Source of the DNA: Paenibacillus sedimenti
GTDB lineage: Bacteria > Bacillota > Bacilli > Paenibacillales > NBRC-103111
NCBI RefSeq assembly: GCF_014534655.1
Contig: NZ_JACVVD010000014.1
Location: 79,232 to 143,231, forward strand
Direction of reading: 5' to 3'
Length of the DNA: 64,000 bases
Part shown: positions 59,496 through 64,000 of the stretch, in pieces
How the letters are laid out: each line of letters opens with the position of its first letter
Position numbering within the stretch: position 1 is the first letter of the stretch
The notes under the pieces: model-generated
What the model saw: the letters and a program-made list of their open reading frames with translations, nothing else
What the model was told of the DNA's origin: nothing
Database searches by the model: none
Made by a program: the position numbers and the translations under genes

Positions 59496-59513
59496 TGAGT
59501 GTGCACTCACTCA
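59496..59513. promoter_or_regulatory. TetR operator O2
   Basis: TGAGTG-TGCACT-CACTCA: the same site with one base changed, 67 bp from O1 and 30 bp before the DUF6526 start codon. Confidence 0.75.
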
Positions 59514-59542
59514 AGTCGAATGAGAAGGGAGGTTAATTCCTT

Positions 59543-59977
59543 ATGAAACCCCAAAACTACGGGAATTACGTCAGATTGGTTCCAGCATTCCATTTTTTTC
59601 TCGTACCGCTCGGTTTGATTACGTTGACGGCTGCAATCGTAAATCTGTTCATTTTGGTACGAAACGTAGAGTCGCTGTTCGCCTCAATGATATTCGTGTG
59701 CCTTTCAATCATGATGGTCATGACCATGATATTTTCCCGGATATTTGCATGTAAGGCTCAGGATCGCGCGATTCGTGCAGAAGAAAATTTGCGGCACTTC
59801 GTATTAACCGGCAAGCTGCTCGATCCCGGTCTGACGATGAACCAAATTATCGCTCTGCGTTTCGCTTCGGATGAAGAATTTTTGTCTTTATGCGAGAAGG
59901 CCGTGAACGATCGAATTCCCCCCGATACCATTAAGCGAGCGATTAAAAAATGGAAGGCTGATCATAATCGGGTTTGA
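59543..59977 (+). CDS. DUF6526 family membrane protein
   Basis: 144 residues. Two membrane helices (residues about 15-38 and 45-65), then a soluble part: DRAIRAEENLRHFVLTGKLL, LTMNQIIALRFASDEEFLSL, IPPDTIKRAIKKWKADHNRV. This matches DUF6526 as I know it, a family of small membrane proteins of unknown role. First gene of a three-gene operon controlled, by inference, by the divergent TetR regulator. AGGGAGG precedes the ATG. Spacing to the next gene is 21 bp. Confidence 0.75.
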   Translation: MKPQNYGNYVRLVPAFHFFLVPLGLITLTAAIVNLFILVRNVESLFASMIFVCLSIMMVMTMIFSRIFACKAQDRAIRAEENLRHFVLTGKLLDPGLTMNQIIALRFASDEEFLSLCEKAVNDRIPPDTIKRAIKKWKADHNRV

Positions 59978-59998
59978 AGTGAAAAACGGAGGTGTCAA

Positions 59999-60499
59999 AT
60001 GAGCAGCTTAACCGAAACGTTAAAAGGGACAACTATGAGGATGATGAAAAACTATGTCCAACAATATATCGATCATAATTACCAGCAAGTCTGGGACAAG
60101 AATCTGCCGGAAATCGAACGGATTTTTGCAAAAGGCGGAGATTCTGCTTATGGCTTTTACTGCCTCAAACTTTTCGAACCTTTGATGGCGGAAATAGTCG
60201 GAGCCGGTTTTGTTCCCCGTCCCGTATTGCCGGGAACATTTCCACAATCGGAAGAGCATTGGGGGCTTTGGGAAGACCGCGAAAGACGTTTTTGGAGCGT
60301 AATTCACCAAGAAAACAGGCAACCGCTTGGAACGCTAGTCTCTAGGATTTATCACGATCATACTCGCCCGCGTTTACCTAGACCGCCGCAAGTCTATCTG
60401 ATACGCGAGACTGACCCCACACTCATTTCCCATGTTATTGTGAACGCAGATCCGGAATGCGAGGAGCCGATGGACGGAGGTAACGGGAGTTATGAATAA
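59999..60499 (+). CDS. Unknown soluble protein in TetR-controlled operon
   Basis: 166 residues; I do not recognise the family. No signal peptide or membrane helix. The sequence is mixed: a helical N-terminus (MRMMKNYVQQYIDHNYQQVW), an aromatic-rich centre (HWGLWEDRERRFWSVIHQEN), a Pro/Arg block (TRPRLPRPPQVYLIRETDPT) and an acidic tail (PECEEPMDGGNG). GGAGG lies 8 nt before the ATG. Its end overlaps the start of the next gene by 8 bp, so translation is coupled. Its position between two DUF membrane proteins suggests a shared pathway or complex. Confidence 0.65.
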   Translation: MSSLTETLKGTTMRMMKNYVQQYIDHNYQQVWDKNLPEIERIFAKGGDSAYGFYCLKLFEPLMAEIVGAGFVPRPVLPGTFPQSEEHWGLWEDRERRFWSVIHQENRQPLGTLVSRIYHDHTRPRLPRPPQVYLIRETDPTLISHVIVNADPECEEPMDGGNGSYE

Positions 60500-60875
60500 T
60501 GCCACATATCCTCGCATTGCCTGTTTTTGTTTTATAGCGCTCGCATGGCTGTTTGCAGCATCAATCGCGCTTCAAGTTTTCTTCGCAGGACTTGCGTTAT
60601 TCGTCGATTCGACTAACTGGGCTACCCACATAAGCTTTGCCAGATATTTCGGGTTCCTTCCTCTCATTATGGCCGTATTGGCATGGATCGGCCGGTTACC
60701 ATCAAAAACAATCCTGAGATCCGTCGGATTATTTGGGATGATTATCGGTATGTTTCTGACAGCCATCTTCTCGGCGCGGATTGGAGGATTGTCTGCGCTT
60801 CACCCTGTAATCGCCCTAATGCTATTCTGGAGCAGTACTGAGATCATCCGCTCCATCCGTCGAACTATTCAATAA
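60492..60875 (+). CDS. DUF6220-like membrane protein
   Basis: 127 residues with four membrane helices. The order and motifs fit DUF6220: FIALAWLFAASIALQVFFAG with AGLALF, a His in the second part (WATHISFARYFGFLPLIMAV), and ALHPVIALMLFWSSTEIIRS near the end. The family is unknown in function; the conserved His positions (WATHxxxxR and LHP) recall heme- or quinone-binding small membrane proteins, but this is only a suggestion. Start overlaps the previous gene by 8 bp. Last gene of the operon; the amidase gene converges 55 bp further on. Confidence 0.7.
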   Translation: MNNATYPRIACFCFIALAWLFAASIALQVFFAGLALFVDSTNWATHISFARYFGFLPLIMAVLAWIGRLPSKTILRSVGLFGMIIGMFLTAIFSARIGGLSALHPVIALMLFWSSTEIIRSIRRTIQ

Positions 60876-60930
60876 TTCGAAGACGATTTCACGAGCCATC
60901 CAAGGTTATTTGTTCAACTAAATCATTCTA

Positions 60931-62409
60931 CTACCGAAATAAGCCGGGCGGGCGACGTTGGAGGGTCGCCTGCTCGAAACTATAGGCAATGCGAATCAGC
61001 GTGGGCTCGCTGTAGGCTCTCCCGGAGAAGACGACGCCGAAGGGGCCTTGCGTCGAATCGCCATCCGCATCGATTGTTCCATTAGCCGAATAACCGGCGG
61101 GCACTGTGATAAGAGGGTATCCTAGCCGGGCAGCTATATACATGCCGTCAATGTCCCCAGGTAGCATTAGCGCATCTAGGCCATGTTGATCGAGCGCGGA
61201 ATCAATCCCTTGGGTAAGAGCCAGATGGTTGTACGCCTGTCGTTTAAGCTGGTAGGTTTCTTCGTCCAGCATATTTTGTTCCGAGCGAATCAGATTGTCT
61301 TGACCATACTTCAACGCGGACGCAGCATGCCTCTGATTATAAACAATCAGCTCCTGAAGAGAATGAACGGGCACATCCGCATTCAGCTGCGATAAATAGA
61401 GATTCAAACCAGTCTTAAATTCGTAGGTGATAACGTCGTTGTTCCACGGATGTTGCTCCAAATGGAGGTCGACCGGATCTATGACCGTGGCACCTTGCTC
61501 GCGCAGCACAGCGATGACGGCTTCCATGATGGAACGTCTCTCTTCGTCTAACACCTGATAATAATGCCTGGGGATCCCAATACGGGATTGATGCAGAAAG
61601 CCGGCGTCGAGATAAGTGGTATAATCATTAAAAGCGCGATTTTGGCTTGCCCACGTAGCTTTATCGTTCTCGTCAACTCCTGTGATCGCCCCTAGCAGGA
61701 TCGCCGCGTCAGTGACTGTCCTGGCAATCGGTCCGGGCGTATCCTGGCTTATGGAGATCGGGATGATGCCGCTGCGGCTAGCAAGGCCTACAGTAGGCTT
61801 TATACCGACGAGGAAATGCTGGCTGGCCGGCCCGACAATCGAACCGGCGGTTTCGGTGCCGATCGCCGCTGCCGCGAGGTTCGCCGCTACGGCCGCGGCT
61901 GATCCCGAACTGGACCCGTTGACGAAGAGCTTACCGGGACCGTATGGATTCAATACATATCCGCCCCGTGAGCTATATCCTGCTGGCATGCGGTTAGACA
62001 TAAAGTTCGACCACTCGGTCATGTTCGTCTTCCCTAGGAGGACTGCGCCGGCTGTGCGAAGCCTTGCGGCTACGAACGAATCTGCAGCAGCGTACGACTC
62101 GGCCAAAGCGATCGATCCGGCACTCGTATGCATCCGGTCGTGTGTATCGATGTTATCCTTTAGCAGGATAGGAATTCCGTGCAGCGGACCCCGACAGCCC
62201 GTTGTATTTCGTTCATGATCAAGAATCCTTGCGATTTCGAGGGCATCTGGATTGATCTCCAGAACGGCATTGATTAGAGGATTATACCTATGAATACGTT
62301 CGATGTACTCACTAACGAGAGCTTCTGAAGTACATTCTCCCGTAGCCATAGCCTTCTGCATGCTCGTGATATCGGCTTCATCGATCCAATCCTGCAAGTT
62401 TATGCTCAT
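60931..62409 (-). CDS. Amidase (amidase-signature family)
   Basis: 492 residues from the ATG at 62409 with GGAG upstream (the frame is open to 62445). Amidase signature: GIPILLKDNIDTHDRMHTSA with the catalytic Lys, NPYGPGKLFVNGSSSGSAAA with the Gly/Ser-rich loop, and the nucleophile segment GTETAGSIVGPASQHFLVGI, then KPTVGLASRSGIIPIS. It hydrolyses an amide by a Ser-Ser-Lys triad. It is not obviously GatA (no GatB/GatC nearby, and the C-terminus GVVFSGRAYSEPTLIRIAYS is of the stand-alone type). Substrate unknown. No neighbour suggests a pathway. Between its 5' end and the IS110 remnant lie 66 bp. Confidence 0.9.
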   Translation of the reverse strand: MSINLQDWIDEADITSMQKAMATGECTSEALVSEYIERIHRYNPLINAVLEINPDALEIARILDHERNTTGCRGPLHGIPILLKDNIDTHDRMHTSAGSIALAESYAAADSFVAARLRTAGAVLLGKTNMTEWSNFMSNRMPAGYSSRGGYVLNPYGPGKLFVNGSSSGSAAAVAANLAAAAIGTETAGSIVGPASQHFLVGIKPTVGLASRSGIIPISISQDTPGPIARTVTDAAILLGAITGVDENDKATWASQNRAFNDYTTYLDAGFLHQSRIGIPRHYYQVLDEERRSIMEAVIAVLREQGATVIDPVDLHLEQHPWNNDVITYEFKTGLNLYLSQLNADVPVHSLQELIVYNQRHAASALKYGQDNLIRSEQNMLDEETYQLKRQAYNHLALTQGIDSALDQHGLDALMLPGDIDGMYIAARLGYPLITVPAGYSANGTIDADGDSTQGPFGVVFSGRAYSEPTLIRIAYSFEQATLQRRPPGLFR

Positions 62410-62475
62410 ATATGTAGTCACTCTCCTGTATGGGTAAATCTTCAAACTGCAAATTCATGGTAACACACCAGCCTT

Positions 62476-63215
62476 CTATGAAAATAGGGATAGTTCCATT
62501 TTAGATAAGAAAATCAGCCTTCTTGTCAGTAGATAATAAGCAATTCTTAGCATGGCATGGGCAACTACAATAGCAACTCTTTTTCTACCTTTTCGTGCTA
62601 ATGTTCGTCGATACATGGCGCCAAGATAGTTTTTGGAAGCACCTACGGAATGTGCGGCTTCTGTTAATGCAGATTTTAAATATTTGTTACCTTTCTTTCC
62701 TTTTGAAGACTTTCGTTTGTCTGCGCTCTCGTTATGTCCAGGTATAGAATCTAATCGTTCTATGTCTTCCTGGTCCGAAATGACTCTCTTGGGAGCGAGC
62801 TCGAGTTCATCTTTTTTCTTTTTCATAGTTCGCCGAGCGAAGCTTGCTAATTTCTCCGGATCTTCTTCACCGTTTGCGATGGCGTGAAGCATGTCCTTAG
62901 ATGACACACCCATAATATCTGAAACCACAGAGCCAAGCTTGATGTTTGCTCCTTCTAACACTTTTTGAATCCGATTATGTTGTCTAGCTCGTTCTTCAAT
63001 GATGCTTCGGCGATAACGAACTAATTCTCGTAGTTCCCTTTGGTTACGGTTCGGAATGAAGCTTGCCTTTAGGAGCCCATGACGAAGAAGTTGGGCAATC
63101 CATTCCGCATCTTTCACTCCGTTTTACATCCTGGGAGAGCTTTCATATGTTGAGCATTTACAACAAGAAACTCAATATCCTCTGCTTCTTGCGCTGCATG
63201 AATGGCTAACGGGCA
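62476..63215 (-). pseudogene. Decayed IS110-family transposase
   Basis: The clean part (62476-63117) reads as the second half of an IS110-type transposase: DAEWIAQLLRHGLLKASFIP, RYRRSIIEERARQHNRIQKV, and the C-terminal transposase-20-like end SALTEAAHSVGASKNYLGAM. Two kinds of damage are visible. An internal deletion joins DSIPG directly to HNESADKRKSSKG, which removes about 40 residues that normally stand between them. Upstream, INFLVVNAQHMKALPG-type sequence (IEFLVVNAQHMKALPGCKTE) is out of frame with it. The DEDD N-terminus is gone, so it cannot transpose. Confidence 0.88.
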
Positions 63216-63346
63216 GCTTAGCATAGTGAGGATAACGCTCTACCGATGGCTCTCGTCTTCAGTGGACCAATGCAAGATTGAAAAAGTTCCCAAATTTTTC
63301 ACAGTTGAAACGTATTTGACTATTGCGCAAGGGATATCGAAACTCT

Positions 63347-63376
63347 AAAATTAGACTAAAAGGTTAGTCTAATTTT
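63347..63376. promoter_or_regulatory. Exact 12-bp dyad before the CrtI-like gene
   Basis: AAAATTAGACTA (63347-63358) and TAGTCTAATTTT (63365-63376), spacer AAAGGT. No T-run follows (GGGG does), so it is more like an operator than a terminator. It lies 16 bp before the start codon. Confidence 0.5.
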
Positions 63377-63391
63377 GGGGAGGTTGATGGT

Positions 63392-64000
63392 ATGAAGAAA
63401 GTAGGTATTGTAGGAGCGGGTCTAGGTGGCTTAGTAACAGCGGCTTTATTAGCTAAAAGAGGAAACCGGGTCGTTGTTATGGAACGTTCGCCGATTCTGG
63501 GAGGCAGAAGCCATGTCATTTCAAAGAATGGTTTTACAATGAGTTATGGCGCCCATGCGGTTCTGGCTCCCAAACAGGAACCCCTGCGTTCCATTGTTCG
63601 CGAACTTGAACTGCCGATGGAGTATAGGAAGGCGAGCTTGTCCAAATTCAAACTCTTTATGGGAGGCAAAGTCATCTCCAGTCCGCTTGGCTTCGGTGCG
63701 CTTACCTCTCCCGCGATTTCGGGCTTTTTCAATCATATGTTATGTTTGAAACAATTTTACCGGATGGTGAAGCAAGCTCCGGCTTTTCCGCAAACCATGT
63801 CCGTAGGCCAATGGATACGGGAAAATGTCGGCAACCCCGAGATCGCCAAAGTTCTTTCCGCTTATGCAGCGTTATCGGTCTACGACGGAGCACTCGACTT
63901 GTACTCTATGAACCGTTTCGTTGAATTAACCGCCCGGGAGTATGAAAAAAACGAGCCTCTAAGCTATATGGGGTATGACGTCCTTTTGGGGGAATTGCAA
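63392..64000 (+). CDS. CrtI/phytoene-desaturase-like FAD oxidoreductase, 3' end cut by window
   Basis: The first 203 codons are present. The N-terminus is the FAD Rossmann fold of the amine-oxidase/CrtI group: KKVGIVGAGLGGLVTAALLA with the Glu in VVVMERSPILGGRSH. Other pieces: SYGAHAVLAPKQEPLRSIVR and TMSVGQWIRENVGNPEIAKV. GGGGAGG lies 10-15 nt before the ATG. Relatives act on carotenoid or other polyene substrates, or on protoporphyrin-like ones; the substrate cannot be decided from this part. The gene continues beyond position 64000. Confidence 0.85.
   Translation, partial: MKKVGIVGAGLGGLVTAALLAKRGNRVVVMERSPILGGRSHVISKNGFTMSYGAHAVLAPKQEPLRSIVRELELPMEYRKASLSKFKLFMGGKVISSPLGFGALTSPAISGFFNHMLCLKQFYRMVKQAPAFPQTMSVGQWIRENVGNPEIAKVLSAYAALSVYDGALDLYSMNRFVELTAREYEKNEPLSYMGYDVLLGELQ

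Overview
The window looks like a chromosomal segment of a Paenibacillus-type, spore-forming member of the Bacillota. Evidence: strong AGGAGG-type ribosome sites with frequent GTG/TTG starts, a PdaA-type spore-cortex deacetylase, a DUF3231 protein, a copper-amine-oxidase-N domain protein, a giant SLH-anchored surface protein, YwaC/RelP-type alarmone synthetase, and many ArsR/PadR/AraC/TetR/Lrp regulators. No rRNA or tRNA gene and no CRISPR array was seen.

Layout. 0-3.4 kb: end of a DUF4956 gene, a Cthe_2159-like lipoprotein and an EamA exporter. 3.4-7.7 kb: two decayed siderophore-binding lipoprotein genes, then a Fur-box promoter driving a binding lipoprotein and a fused FhuB-like double permease. 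7.7-9.1 kb: SRPBCC/DoxX/ArsR operon. 9.2-12.2 kb: a gluconate-dehydrogenase-like small subunit and a GMC oxidoreductase that look joined by a deletion, a DUF3231 gene and a fossil UvrA C-terminus. 12.3-22.1 kb: one 3,284-residue surface protein with a beta-propeller, many Ig-like modules, eight cadherin-like repeats and three SLH domains. 22.2-26.6 kb: a CHRD gene without a normal start codon, DUF418, a c-di-AMP riboswitch in front of a small unknown gene, an exported coiled-coil protein with an attenuator-like leader, and RelP. 26.8-33 kb: MFS, PadR plus hydrolase, a copper-amine-oxidase-N protein, a Pyr4-like membrane terpene cyclase, a DnaA-box cluster, a truncated SnoaL-like gene and a lipoprotein.

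33-37 kb: a second Fur-boxed siderophore importer (AraC regulator, binding protein, two permeases). 37-42 kb: ArsR/SRPBCC/DUF1059 operon, AhpD-like protein, Crp-type regulator, PdaA, a short UvrC (Cho-like) and a PpiC foldase. 42.8-46.1 kb: trxB-tpx redox operon, small acidic protein, YitT protein, Lrp regulator. 46.8-54.5 kb: UvrD-type helicase with a C-terminal Cys cluster, YihY protein, MalT-like regulator, FAD monooxygenase and a propeller fossil. 54.6-58.7 kb: sigma-54 activator facing an aldehyde dehydrogenase/DUF779 operon with a clear -24/-12 promoter and an upstream dyad. 58.8-64 kb: TetR regulator facing DUF6526/unknown/DUF6220 genes with two identical-type operators, an amidase, a decayed IS110 transposase and the start of a CrtI-like oxidoreductase cut by the window edge.

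Themes: iron acquisition with two importers that both lack a local ATPase, envelope proteins, small stress-type regulator/effector operons, and frequent gene decay at the boundaries. The most interesting leads are the riboswitch-controlled 113-residue protein, the Pyr4-like cyclase, the alternating repeat array of the giant protein, the DnaA-box cluster, and the TetR-controlled cluster of unknown membrane proteins.
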